A stretch of 64,000 nucleotides of DNA from NCBI RefSeq assembly GCF_042685365.1, contig NZ_JBHUMY010000007.1, positions 62,001 through 126,000 on the forward strand, written 5' to 3'. Source of the DNA: Paenibacillus_AP thailandensis. Its GTDB lineage: Bacteria; Bacillota; Bacilli; Paenibacillales; Paenibacillaceae. Each line of letters begins with the position of its first letter. Position 1 is the first letter of the stretch. This document shows positions 16,992-26,392 of this stretch, one piece after another. A program made the translations under genes and the position numbers. The notes under the pieces are model-generated. The model ran no database searches. It saw only the letters and a list, made by a program, of their open reading frames with translations, and had not been told where the DNA came from.

Positions 16992-18290
16992 ATGTTGGAT
17001 ATCAAATGGATTAGGGAAAACGGAGATACGGTGCAGCTTGCGGCTGAACGGAAAGGAATCGCCTTGTCGGTCAGGGAGCTGCTGGAGGCCGATGTCGCTT
17101 TACGCAGCTTGCGTCAGGAGGCCGACGCGCTGAGACAAGCCCGCAATACGCTGTCGACGGGCATCGGCATGGCGCTTCGGGACGGCAACGAAGCGTACGC
17201 GGAGCAAGCGAAGACGCAGGTGGCCGCCGTGAACGGACAGCTGGCCGGCCTGGAAGCCGAACTCGACGCCGCCGAACGGCGTTTCCGCTCGCTCATGGAG
17301 CTCGTCCCGAACGTCGTATCGCCCGATACGCCGGTCGGCAAGTCGGACGCGGACAATGTGGAAATTCGGCGGGTCGGTATGCCGAAGGAGACGGGCTTCC
17401 CGCAGCGGAGCCATATCGAGCTCGGCGAGCTGCACGATATGATCGACGTGCGGCGCGGCGTCAAGACGGCAGGCTCGCGCAGCTATTATTTGAAAGGCGC
17501 GGGCGTGCTGCTTCACCGGGCGGTCCAGCAGCTGGCCTTCGATAGGCTGGTGCACAAAGGCTTCACGCCGGTCGAGGTGCCGTTAATGGTGCGGGAGGAA
17601 GCGCTCGCTCACGCAGGATTTTTCCCGCTTGGACGCGATCAGGTGTACCGCATCGACGAGGAGGGAAGGTGGCTCGTCGGCACGTCGGAGGTGCCGCTCG
17701 TCAACTACTATGCCGATGAAATCGTCGACGCGGCGGAGCCGATCAAGCTGGCGGCTGCTTCGTCGTGCTTCCGCAGCGAGGTCGGCTCGGCGGGCAGGGA
17801 CGTGCACGGGCTGTACCGGGTCCATCAATTCGCGAAAGTGGAGCAGGTGGTCATCTGCGAGGCGGATTACGAAGTATCGGAAGCGCTGCTGCAGGACATT
17901 ACGGCAAACGCCGAAGAGCTGCTTCAATTGCTGGAGCTGCCCTACAGGGTGATGGCGGTATGCACCGGCGACATGTCGCAAAAAACGTACAAGCAATACG
18001 ACATCGAGACGTGGATGCCAAGCCGCGGCAGCTACGGCGAAACGCATTCGTCGTCGAACCTCGGCGACTTCCAGGCGCGCCGTTCGAACATCCGTTACCG
18101 CGGCGCGGAAGGCAGGCTCCGTTATTGCCATACGCTCAACAATACGGCCGTCGCCTCGCCCCGCATCCTGATTCCGCTGCTGGAAAACCATCAGCTCGAG
18201 GACGGCTCGATTCATATTCCCGAGGCGCTCCGGCCCTATATGGGCGGCATGGCGCGGATCGCGCCGCCGGAGCCTGCCGTGCGGGCATAG
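16992..18290 (+). CDS. serS: Seryl-tRNA synthetase, divergent form
   Basis: 432 aa from ATG 16992 (AAGGAGA 9 bases upstream); the open frame runs back through the T-box terminator, which is not coding. N-terminal coiled-coil tRNA-binding arm (~30-105), then the class II core: TSE motif (GTSEVPL ~230), motif 2 FRSEVGSAGRDVHG (~260), DFQARR (~359-364) and motif 3 (ASPRILIPLLEN ~388). The motif-2 loop reads GRDVHGLYR instead of the common GRDTRGLIR, and the C-terminal segment ETHSSSNLGDFQ also differs, so this is probably a second paralogue. Its own T-box supports stand-alone regulation. Terminators follow. Confidence 0.92.
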   Translation: MLDIKWIRENGDTVQLAAERKGIALSVRELLEADVALRSLRQEADALRQARNTLSTGIGMALRDGNEAYAEQAKTQVAAVNGQLAGLEAELDAAERRFRSLMELVPNVVSPDTPVGKSDADNVEIRRVGMPKETGFPQRSHIELGELHDMIDVRRGVKTAGSRSYYLKGAGVLLHRAVQQLAFDRLVHKGFTPVEVPLMVREEALAHAGFFPLGRDQVYRIDEEGRWLVGTSEVPLVNYYADEIVDAAEPIKLAAASSCFRSEVGSAGRDVHGLYRVHQFAKVEQVVICEADYEVSEALLQDITANAEELLQLLELPYRVMAVCTGDMSQKTYKQYDIETWMPSRGSYGETHSSSNLGDFQARRSNIRYRGAEGRLRYCHTLNNTAVASPRILIPLLENHQLEDGSIHIPEALRPYMGGMARIAPPEPAVRA

Positions 18291-18339
18291 AGCATAGCCA
18301 ATGAATCGGATCAAGCCCCGATAAGGGGCTCTTAATCTT

Positions 18340-18398
18340 CCGGAGGACCGGTTTGCCCGCCGTATCGGCGGCAAAATAGTCCTCCGGTTGCTTTTTTG
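18340..18398 (+). terminator. Rho-independent terminator of serS
   Basis: CCGGAGGAC and GTCCTCCGG form the outer arms around an inner GCCGCC/GGCGGC stem, followed by TTGCTTTTTT. A smaller hairpin (AGCCCC / GGGGCT) lies just upstream at 18314-18330. Confidence 0.8.
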
Positions 18399-18547
18399 TA
18401 CGAAAGGATTGTGTAAAATAATATTACATATACGATTGCCTTTCTTTCATTTTCGCCATAAAATTAGAATATTAATAACGATAACCTAACACCAAATACA
18501 CACGGCGTTGCAATTACACCATTCCGTATTACAAGAGGTGAGCAAAC

Positions 18548-19261
18548 ATGCCAGGTGAATTGATTTTGACGGTTGACGATGAAACGAAAATTAGCGAGCT
18601 TGTAGGCCTGTTCCTGCAGAAGGACGGCTTCCGCCACCGCATGGCGACAAGCGGCAAGCAAGCGCTCGAAATCGCCGCAACCGACCGGCCTTCGCTGATC
18701 GTGCTTGACGTGCTGCTTCCCGACATGGAAGGTTACGAGCTATGCTCCCGCCTTCGCCAAACGACCGATGTCCCTATCCTATTCCTGAGCTGCAAAGACA
18801 CGGAGATCGACAAAGTCGTCGGCTTGAGCGTCGGCGCGGACGATTACGTCAGCAAGCCATTCAGCCCCGTCGAGCTCATCGCCCGCATCAAGGCGCAGCT
18901 GCGCCGCAACCGCATCGTCCGAAGCCGCGGGGAAGACGCCTCCCCCGCCGCCATCGCCTCCGAGCACGTCCGCCTATCCGCAAGAACGCACGAAGCGTTC
19001 GTGGACGGCAAGCCCATCGACTTATCCGCCAAGGAATTTCAGCTTTTGTCCTATTTGATGCGACACCCCAAGCAAGTATTGACCGCCGAAAGGCTGCTCA
19101 CCGCCGTATGGGGGTACGATAGCACGCTCGATACGAAAACCCTTCAAGTGCATATCGGCCATCTGCGCAAAAAAATCGAACCGGACCCGGCGAATCCGAA
19201 ACGGATCGTCACGATCCGCGGCTTCGGCTATAAATTCGATGAAGCTGTCAAGCCGGTTTAA
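18548..19261 (+). CDS. OmpR-family response regulator
   Basis: 237 aa. Receiver domain with D10/D11, phospho-acceptor D54 (IVLDVLLPD) and K103 (YVSKPF); winged-helix domain ~140-235 ending in IRGFGYKF. Preceded by AAGAGGTGAG. The next gene, a Cache-domain kinase, starts inside its last codons (23-base overlap), so they form a coupled two-component pair. Confidence 0.94.
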   Translation: MPGELILTVDDETKISELVGLFLQKDGFRHRMATSGKQALEIAATDRPSLIVLDVLLPDMEGYELCSRLRQTTDVPILFLSCKDTEIDKVVGLSVGADDYVSKPFSPVELIARIKAQLRRNRIVRSRGEDASPAAIASEHVRLSARTHEAFVDGKPIDLSAKEFQLLSYLMRHPKQVLTAERLLTAVWGYDSTLDTKTLQVHIGHLRKKIEPDPANPKRIVTIRGFGYKFDEAVKPV

Positions 19262-21461
19262 CCTTGCGCGCCGGAAGCCCAAGGCGTTTGCGATCCAGCT
19301 CCTGCTGTCGATGCTCGCCGGATCGCTCGTCCCTTTGCTGCTGCTGTCCGCCATCGCCGGCCAAACGGTGCGGAGCCAGCTGCAGCGCTCTAGCCAATTA
19401 AGCGCGGAACGGACCGAAATGAACTATATCCGCATGTACGAAAATCATATCGAAGAGCAGGCGCAAAGCATCGATTCGGAGCTCCGAAAAGTGGAAAGCG
19501 CGGTGCTTGTGGCGAAGGCGATGGCGGAAGCCCTTTTCTCCAAACCGTCCGCCTGGCCCGAAACGTTCGTGGAGTACGAATACGACGAGGCGGAGAACCG
19601 TTACGTCGACCTCGACGAAGACGGCAAAGGAATGGTCAGCATCCGCGTGGAAAGCCGCGAAGAGAAGCCGACGGCCGAACAGACCCGGGATTTTGCGATC
19701 GGCAAAAACCTGCACCCGGTTTTCCGCGCCCAAACGGCCAACAACCCGAACATCGTCACGATGTACTACATTCATCCGCAGTCGGGCTCGTACGTGTACC
19801 CGTTCTATGACGGCCCGCCCGCCCCGGACTCCCGGCCAATCCGCAAGCTGACGACTTACCCGTTTTATACCGACGCCCTGATCGTGCCTCCCGGCGTAGA
19901 CGAAGTCGTCTGGACCAAGCCGTATTACGACATCACGCCGAGAGGCTGGATGTTTACGGCGACAACCCCCGTCTACGACGACAAAAGAAGGCTGAGAGGA
20001 ATCGTCGCCGCGGACGTGACCGTCGACAGCTTTATCGGCAACGTCGTGGACACGAATTTTGACACCCGGGACGGTTACGCTTTGCTGCTCGATTCGCACT
20101 ACACCTTGATCGCCGCGCAGCAGCACGGCTTATACGAGATCAACCGGATGAACCTGATCTCGGCATTCCGCTCTTCCAGGCCGCAGGACGGCCGCCAATA
20201 CCGCATCATGGAGCTGAGCGGTGAAAACAAGGCGGTATTTAGCCGCTCCATTCCTTCGACGCATTGGACGCTTGGTTATATCATCGCCGAGAGGACGCTG
20301 CTCGAGCCCGTTTATTCGGCCACGAAGGAGCTGAATCAGCGGACGGAGCGGGCGCTGACGCTCCAGCTCGCCTTGTTGTGCGGCCTGGCGGTTATGTTGA
20401 GCATAGCGCTTGCGTTTTTTCTGCGCGCGCGCATCGCGCGGCCGGTCGATCGGCTTGCGGAAGCGTTCGCCAAAATGGGCGAAGGCAAGGTCGCCGTAAC
20501 GCACCACGATACGCGGGTGCTCGAGTTCAACCGGCTGCTGCACGATTTCAACCGGATGTCGGGCAAAGTAAGCGAGCTGATGGAAGCGCAAGCGGCGTTA
20601 AACGCCGATCTGGAACACAAAGTCCGGCTCCGGACGGCGGAGCTTAAGGAAATGAACGACGAGCTCGAGATGCGCGTCCGGGAGCTGACCCGTCTCGAGC
20701 AATGGCGCAAAGAGCTGTTCATGAACATCTCGCACGATCTGAAGACGCCGATTACTCTAATCCAAGGGTATATCGAAGCGATTCATGAGGGCGTTATTCC
20801 GGAGGAGCAGACCGGCTTTTATTTGCGGCGCATCCGCGACGGCATCGCGGCGATCACCCATTTTGTCCGCAGCTTGAACGAGCTGAGCTTACTCGAAACG
20901 AGGCAGCTCGCGGCCCGGATGGAGCCGCTCGATGCGACGGAGCTGTTCCGGGCGATCGCGTCCAAATGGGCGCCTTATATGGAGCTTGCCGGGCGGCCCT
21001 TCCGCATCGAACGGCTGTCGGGCGGCGCCCCGTTGCTTGGCGACGCCCATCTGCTCGGGCGGGTGCTGGACAATTTGATCGAAAACGCGCTCAAATATAC
21101 CGAAGAACGGCTGCCGGTCGCCTTTCGCTACGAGCTGGCGGAAGGCGCAGCCAAGTTCAGCGTCATCGACGCCGGACCCGGCATTCCCGAAGATGCCATC
21201 CCGTACGTGTTCAACTCGTTTTACCGGGTAGACAAGTCGCGCAACAGCGGCATTCCCGGCAGCGGCCTGGGGCTGTCGATCGCGAAAGAAATCGCCGCGA
21301 TGCACGGCGGGGAGCTAAGCGTCGACGTGCGCCGCGGCGAAGGCGGCAGCGGCTGCACGTTCGCGCTGTCGCTGCCGCTGCGGCAGGAGGCCGGCGCAGC
21401 CTCGGAACGGCGCACGGAAGCCCCGCCTGCGGACGAGTACCGGGGCGCCTCGGCGGGATAA
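19239..21461 (+). CDS. Cache-domain sensor histidine kinase
   Basis: 740 aa. TM1 (~18-42), a large extracellular double-Cache sensor region (~45-375; typical MYYIHPQSGSYVYPF and PYYDITPRGW segments), TM2 (~378-398), HAMP (~400-450), a coiled linker, HisKA with His499 in MNISHDLKTP, and HATPase with NLIENALKY, DAGPGIP and GSGLGLSIAKE. dCache sensors usually bind small extracellular metabolites such as amino acids, amines or organic acids. Its location next to two secreted amine oxidases is suggestive but unproven. The C-terminal ~25 residues are disordered. Confidence 0.93.
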   Translation: MKLSSRFNLARRKPKAFAIQLLLSMLAGSLVPLLLLSAIAGQTVRSQLQRSSQLSAERTEMNYIRMYENHIEEQAQSIDSELRKVESAVLVAKAMAEALFSKPSAWPETFVEYEYDEAENRYVDLDEDGKGMVSIRVESREEKPTAEQTRDFAIGKNLHPVFRAQTANNPNIVTMYYIHPQSGSYVYPFYDGPPAPDSRPIRKLTTYPFYTDALIVPPGVDEVVWTKPYYDITPRGWMFTATTPVYDDKRRLRGIVAADVTVDSFIGNVVDTNFDTRDGYALLLDSHYTLIAAQQHGLYEINRMNLISAFRSSRPQDGRQYRIMELSGENKAVFSRSIPSTHWTLGYIIAERTLLEPVYSATKELNQRTERALTLQLALLCGLAVMLSIALAFFLRARIARPVDRLAEAFAKMGEGKVAVTHHDTRVLEFNRLLHDFNRMSGKVSELMEAQAALNADLEHKVRLRTAELKEMNDELEMRVRELTRLEQWRKELFMNISHDLKTPITLIQGYIEAIHEGVIPEEQTGFYLRRIRDGIAAITHFVRSLNELSLLETRQLAARMEPLDATELFRAIASKWAPYMELAGRPFRIERLSGGAPLLGDAHLLGRVLDNLIENALKYTEERLPVAFRYELAEGAAKFSVIDAGPGIPEDAIPYVFNSFYRVDKSRNSGIPGSGLGLSIAKEIAAMHGGELSVDVRRGEGGSGCTFALSLPLRQEAGAASERRTEAPPADEYRGASAG

Positions 21462-21625
21462 GCGCACGGCATGCGGCCGGACCCGAGTCCGGCGCGAAAG
21501 CGGCGGCTTTACGGCGCGGCGCGGCGCCCGCGCGAACCGTGGCGTATGGGCCACCGGGTTCGCCGGCGGGATCGGGCCGGAAGCGGAGCCGTGCTGCAGA
21601 ACCCGGCGATATCGGCGGTAAACCG

Positions 21626-21655
21626 CAAGGAGCCTCTTGTTGAGAAGGCTCCTTG
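21626..21655. repeat. Inverted repeat between kinase and amine oxidase genes
   Basis: CAAGGAGCC and GGCTCCTTG flank a 12-base loop between two convergent genes. No T-run follows on either strand; a bidirectional terminator is possible. Confidence 0.35.
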
Positions 21656-21744
21656 CTTGATGGCGACTTTTAAGCGGCCGTAAACCGACTGCGCCGATGG
21701 ATCATGCCATAAATGCCTGCCGGCAACGGGTTATTCTTCCGCCG

Positions 21745-23805
21745 TCACTCCCCATCAGCCGCATCCGCCGCCGCCCCATCCGATGATGCCGCCGGTTCGG
21801 CGGCCGGCTCAAGCAGATCCAGCGTCGGCGTCTCGTTAAAGAAATTCCACGGCTTGATCATCGCCGTTACCCATTCCGTCGGCATGATCGGGAATTCCTC
21901 CGCCCGCATCACGTGCGTCGTGCCCGTCGTCATCCAGACGACCGTGTCGGTGTCCGCGATCGGGCGGTTTTGCCGCGTCCATAATCCGAGACCCGTGTCG
22001 GTGTTATGCGTCGTATATTTGCCCTCCGAATACTGCTCGTCTTTTTTGTACGGCGTGACCCAAATATGATGATTGATGAATTCCGCGCGCTTCAACACGT
22101 AATCCGTCTTTGTGAACAACGGCTCCTCCATGAACGGATGCGTGCCGCCGGCATAAGGGATGATCTGGTACCCGGTCGGGTAACCAAGCTTGTTTTCTTC
22201 GCTGTCGCTGGTGACAAGAACGATTTTGTCCGGGTCGAATTTTTGGATCGCGTCCTGCTCTTTTTCGTACGTTTTTTCGATCGTCACCATTTCGCTGCGG
22301 GCAAACTCCGGATTCGGGACCGTTTCGGCCCTCGGCAATATTTCGCCGACCGTGTTCGTTTCGCCGTCGATGTCGAGATCGAGCCGGAAGTTGAAAATAT
22401 GCTGGTGCGTCGGCGCCACGATATTCGTATCCACCAGCGTGCCGTTGCGCGTATCTTCCGCGGCCGTCGCATCGTGCATCGTCTCCGTGTCCACCGCCTT
22501 GATCTGGGCCAGCCCTGTCGCGCCAACCATCAGCTTGATGGAGCCGTTCTGCATGAACACCCAATCGAGCACGTAATCGTAGTTGCCGATCGTTGCGATC
22601 GAGCGCAGCACCAGCTCGCGGCGTTCGCGCGCATCGCCGTTATGGGACCATTCCGGATCGGCGTACCGCTCGAACACGGCGAACGCGTCCTTGATGACGG
22701 TCGCCTTGCCGGCCGTATCGTTAATGGCCGCGTCAAACAACGTCGCGTTTTGAGGAACGTCCGAGCCCATATTTAACGGCCGGGTCGACATGCCGACGCC
22801 GTATTCGCCCGCGTCCATAAATATTTTGTACAGCCAGGCCGGGTCCGGGTCGCCGTAAGGAACCATCATGCCGCCCAAATATCCTTCGTACATAATTTTC
22901 CGTTTCTCTCCGCTTTCCGAATAGGTAACGGTGGACACAATCGGACCGACGCGGGGGTCCAAACGGAAATGAAAGTTCCAGTTTTGCCAGTCGATTTTGT
23001 TGCCCTTAACGGAAAAGCTGGCCCCCTCCGGCTGCGTAATGATAAGCGGCTTGATCTGCTCCGTACGGGCGCTCTTGATCACTTTCGAATAGTCGTTCGG
23101 ATCGGTCGGCACCGGCGGCGTCGCGTAATCGTAAATTTTGACGACTTTTTTGGCGTTCAGGTCGACGAGAAAAGCGAGACCGTCCATCGGATGAGCAAAG
23201 CTGTTGACCGCTCCCTCGATAATCGGACGCGGGACGGACATCGCAAGGCGAGAGCCCTTGGGAGTCAGCTCGGGGCCGTAATCGCCAAGCGGGCCGTCGC
23301 TGAACCGCACCTTGCTCAGATCGGTTATGCCGCGTTTTTCAAGAGCGGCGACGGCAGCCGGATCCTTCTTGACGATGTCGCCGGTCTGCCCGTACTCGGT
23401 ATACAGCGGCCAGCCTTCCGGTACCGCCTTCCACTGCACCACCGTCCCGTTGTCGAGGTCGACGACGCCTTCGTAAGGCTTCTCCTGCTTGACGGCCGTA
23501 AACGTAGCCTGACGGGGCAGCCGCGCGCTGCCGTCGGAATATTCCCATTCCCACACCTTTGCTTTGTCCGGCTCCTCCAGCTTGATTTCGGCAAAATACA
23601 AGCTTGCGTCCCCGTATGCCGACTCTTTCACGATTCGGGCCGCTTTCTCGATCTCCTCCGGCGTCAAGGCGTTAAGCGGATGATACACGATCGCCTCCAC
23701 TTCGGCCGCGCTCAGCCTGCCGATCCCGAACGCGCCGTACCCGATGCCCGTCGAGCTGACGGCGATTGAAGCGGCAATCAGCGGAATAAGCCATTTTCTC
23801 CTCAT
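21745..23805 (-). CDS. Copper-containing primary-amine oxidase (paralogue 1)
   Basis: 686 aa from ATG 23805 (GGAGGGG 8 bases upstream; the longer frame adds 20 unlike residues). An N-terminal membrane/signal helix (~4-24) suggests export. Topaquinone precursor Tyr409 sits in the consensus NYDY; the catalytic-base Asp lies in DAGEYG, and the copper ligands are HQH (in THQHIFNFRLD) and a later His in THVMRAEEF. It oxidises primary amines to aldehydes with H2O2 and NH3. A close paralogue lies immediately upstream on the same strand. Substrate preference unknown. Confidence 0.93.
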   Translation of the reverse strand: MRRKWLIPLIAASIAVSSTGIGYGAFGIGRLSAAEVEAIVYHPLNALTPEEIEKAARIVKESAYGDASLYFAEIKLEEPDKAKVWEWEYSDGSARLPRQATFTAVKQEKPYEGVVDLDNGTVVQWKAVPEGWPLYTEYGQTGDIVKKDPAAVAALEKRGITDLSKVRFSDGPLGDYGPELTPKGSRLAMSVPRPIIEGAVNSFAHPMDGLAFLVDLNAKKVVKIYDYATPPVPTDPNDYSKVIKSARTEQIKPLIITQPEGASFSVKGNKIDWQNWNFHFRLDPRVGPIVSTVTYSESGEKRKIMYEGYLGGMMVPYGDPDPAWLYKIFMDAGEYGVGMSTRPLNMGSDVPQNATLFDAAINDTAGKATVIKDAFAVFERYADPEWSHNGDARERRELVLRSIATIGNYDYVLDWVFMQNGSIKLMVGATGLAQIKAVDTETMHDATAAEDTRNGTLVDTNIVAPTHQHIFNFRLDLDIDGETNTVGEILPRAETVPNPEFARSEMVTIEKTYEKEQDAIQKFDPDKIVLVTSDSEENKLGYPTGYQIIPYAGGTHPFMEEPLFTKTDYVLKRAEFINHHIWVTPYKKDEQYSEGKYTTHNTDTGLGLWTRQNRPIADTDTVVWMTTGTTHVMRAEEFPIMPTEWVTAMIKPWNFFNETPTLDLLEPAAEPAASSDGAAADAADGE

Positions 23806-23971
23806 TATCGAACCCCTCCATTGCTTAATCGAATGCCAAGCTTGTAACCAGTGTAGCGATTGCAAGTAAAAGGCGGAGTCGGATAAGGTAAAGTTCAGCT
23901 AACATTTCGGCGGATTTTCGGTAAAGTCCGGCGATGCCGCAGCCCAAGGAAGCGACCGGGGCAACCGCCAT

Positions 23972-24013
23972 AAAAAAGGCTTTGCGCCGCCCCGTTTGGG
24001 GGCGGCGCAAAGC
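23972..24013 (-). terminator. Rho-independent terminator of amine oxidase paralogue 2
   Basis: On the minus strand a long GC-rich stem (GCTTTGCGCCGCC / GGCGGCGCAAAGC) is followed by TTTTTT. It separates the two amine oxidase genes, so paralogue 1 probably has its own promoter in the following ~165 bases. Confidence 0.85.
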
Positions 24014-24061
24014 TTTAGGAATACGCGAATAGCGGATGAACGATTCCGGCCATTCCGGCTT

Positions 24062-26083
24062 TTACTCCACCTTCGGCAAATCGAGCGTCGGCGTCTCGCC
24101 GAAGAAGTTCCACGGCTTGATCATCGTCGTGACCCATTCCGTCGGCATGATCGGGAACTCTTCCGCCCGCATCACGTGCGTCGTTCCCGTCGTCAGCCAG
24201 ACGACGCTGTCGGTTCGCTCGATGCCGCGGTCCTGCTTCGTCCATGCGCCCAGGCCGGTGTCGGTGTTATGGGTCGTATATTTGCCTTCGGAGTAAAGCT
24301 CGTCTTTCCTATACGGCGTCACCCATACGTGATTGTTAATGAATTCCGCCCGCTTCAGCACGTAGTCCGTTTCCGTGAACAACGGCTCTTCCATGAACGG
24401 ATGCGTACCGCCGGCAAACGCGATCATTTGATAGCCGGTCGTGTAACCTTGCTTGTTCTGCTTCGCTTCGCTCGTCACCAGCACGATTTTGTCCGGATCG
24501 AACTTCTGGATGGCTTCTTGCTCGGTCTTATACGTCTTCTCCTCCATAATCATTTCGCTGCGCGCGAAGCCGGGGTCTTGATCTACGGCTACCGTCTTCG
24601 GCAATATTTCGCCGACCGAGTTGATTTCCCCGTCCACGTCCATATCGAGGCGGAAGTTGAAAATATGCTGGTGCGTCGGCGCCACGATGTTCTGATCGAC
24701 CAGAACGCCGTTGCGCGTGTCGTCGACAGCCGTCGGGTCTTGAATCGTTTCGCTGGCGACCGCCTTCACTTGGGCGAGGCCGGTAGCGCCGGTCATAATT
24801 TTGATCGTGCCGTTCTGCTCGAATACCCAGTCGAGCACGTAGTCGTAGTTGCCGATCGTCGCGATCGAACGAAGCACCAGCTCGCGGCGTTCGCGCGCTT
24901 CCGGACCGTTCGGCGTGTTATGCGACCATTCCGGATCGGCGTAACGCTCGAACAACGCGAATGCGTCTTTGAAAATTTCCGCTTTGCCTTCGGTCGTGTT
25001 CAGCGCAACGTCGAACAATACGGCGTTGTTCGGCGCGTCGGCGCCTACCTTCAGCGTCCGGGTGGACAGTCCCACGCCGTATTCGCCGGCATCCATAAAG
25101 ATTTTATAAAACCAGGCCGGCTCCGGATCGCCGTAAGGCACCATCATGCCGCCCATGCCGCCTTCGTACATAATTTTCCGTTTTTCGCCGCCGTCCGCAT
25201 ACGTTACGGTCGATACGATCGGACCGACGCGCGGGTCCATGCGGAAATGGAAGTTCCAGTTCTGCCAGTCGACCATATTTCCTTTCACCGAGAAGCTGGC
25301 CCCTTCCGGCTGCGTAATAATAAGCGGCTTCAACTCGTCCGTGCGGTCGCTCTTGATCACCTTCGAATAATCGTTATCCTCCATCGGAATCGGCGGAGTC
25401 GCGTAATCGTAAATGTCGACCACTTTTTTCGCGTCCAGATCAATCAGCAGCGCCAAACCGTCAATGGGATGAGCATAGTTGTTCACCTTCCCCTCGATAG
25501 TCGGTCGCGGGACGGCAATCGCCAGTCTGGAACCCGGAGGCGTAAGCTCGGGGCCGTAATCGCCCAGCGGACCTACCGCAAACCGAATGGCGTCCACCGT
25601 AAGATCGCGTTTCGCCAGCGCCGCTTTCACTTGAGGGTCCCGCTTAATAAAATCTTGAGCGCCTGCGCCTTCGTTGAACAACGGCCAGCCTTGCGTCACT
25701 TCCTTCCAATAGATGACCGTTCCTTCATCGAGGTCGACCGTTCCTTCGTACGGGGTATCCCCTTTAATCGCGGTGAACGTCGCCTGACGCGGCAGCTTGC
25801 CCGCGCGGCCGGAATATTCCCACTCCCATACCGCCGCCTTATCCGGCTCTTCCAGCTTAATTTCGGGGAAATACATGCTGGCGTCGCCGTACCGGGATTT
25901 TCTAATAATCGAAGCGGCCTCTTCTATTTCCTCCGGAGTCAATGCATTAAGAGGATGATAGACCATTGCCTCGATTTCCGCCGCGCTTAGGCGGTTGAAG
26001 GCGAATCCCCCGCTGCTCATCGCGATCGTTCCAACTACTACCGCTGCCGCAACCGTTGAGACGAACCACTTCTTTCTCCCCAT
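24062..26083 (-). CDS. Copper-containing primary-amine oxidase (paralogue 2)
   Basis: 673 aa from ATG 26083, which has GGAGGGAG at a normal distance; two upstream ATGs in frame do not. Signal or anchor helix ~5-25. Topaquinone Tyr413 in NYDY, catalytic Asp in DAGEYG, copper ligands HQH in THQHIFNFRLD and His in THVMRAEEF. The two paralogues share long identical stretches and the same order, pointing to tandem duplication. Differences cluster near the N-terminus and C-terminus. Both appear catalytically intact. Confidence 0.93.
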   Translation of the reverse strand: MGRKKWFVSTVAAAVVVGTIAMSSGGFAFNRLSAAEIEAMVYHPLNALTPEEIEEAASIIRKSRYGDASMYFPEIKLEEPDKAAVWEWEYSGRAGKLPRQATFTAIKGDTPYEGTVDLDEGTVIYWKEVTQGWPLFNEGAGAQDFIKRDPQVKAALAKRDLTVDAIRFAVGPLGDYGPELTPPGSRLAIAVPRPTIEGKVNNYAHPIDGLALLIDLDAKKVVDIYDYATPPIPMEDNDYSKVIKSDRTDELKPLIITQPEGASFSVKGNMVDWQNWNFHFRMDPRVGPIVSTVTYADGGEKRKIMYEGGMGGMMVPYGDPEPAWFYKIFMDAGEYGVGLSTRTLKVGADAPNNAVLFDVALNTTEGKAEIFKDAFALFERYADPEWSHNTPNGPEARERRELVLRSIATIGNYDYVLDWVFEQNGTIKIMTGATGLAQVKAVASETIQDPTAVDDTRNGVLVDQNIVAPTHQHIFNFRLDMDVDGEINSVGEILPKTVAVDQDPGFARSEMIMEEKTYKTEQEAIQKFDPDKIVLVTSEAKQNKQGYTTGYQMIAFAGGTHPFMEEPLFTETDYVLKRAEFINNHVWVTPYRKDELYSEGKYTTHNTDTGLGAWTKQDRGIERTDSVVWLTTGTTHVMRAEEFPIMPTEWVTTMIKPWNFFGETPTLDLPKVE

Positions 26084-26311
26084 ACTACCGCTCTCCCTCC
26101 GCATATTAAAATTCATGCCCGCCGGGACTTCCGGATGGGCAAACCGCGCCCGGCATCCCTTTCGCTTGCCCGCGGTTTATCCGCGTTCCCATCCCATCTT
26201 AACAGCGCTACCTAAAGGGACGGCCGCATAGAGGTAAAATCCGGTTAACGTTTAGGCTGCGCCTGCGTAAAATATGGGCTGCGGGAGGGAAGAGTCTTAC
26301 GAGAATTAAAA

Positions 26312-26367
26312 TCTAAAAAAGAAACGGCGATGCAACGGTAAGTTCCGTAGTCGCCGTTTCTTTTATT
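26312..26367. terminator. Bidirectional terminator
   Basis: AAAAGAAACGGCGA and TCGCCGTTTCTTTT form perfect 14-base arms; on the minus strand T-rich sequence follows. It lies just downstream of the SGNH esterase gene. Confidence 0.8.
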
Positions 26368-26392
26368 TCGATCTATGACTGGTTGCGCGCCA

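Noticed and set aside
23996..25990. 664-codon plus-strand open frame opposite amine oxidase paralogue 2
   Set aside because: Arg/His/Val-rich composition typical of antisense in GC-rich genes; the minus-strand frame has complete catalytic motifs.
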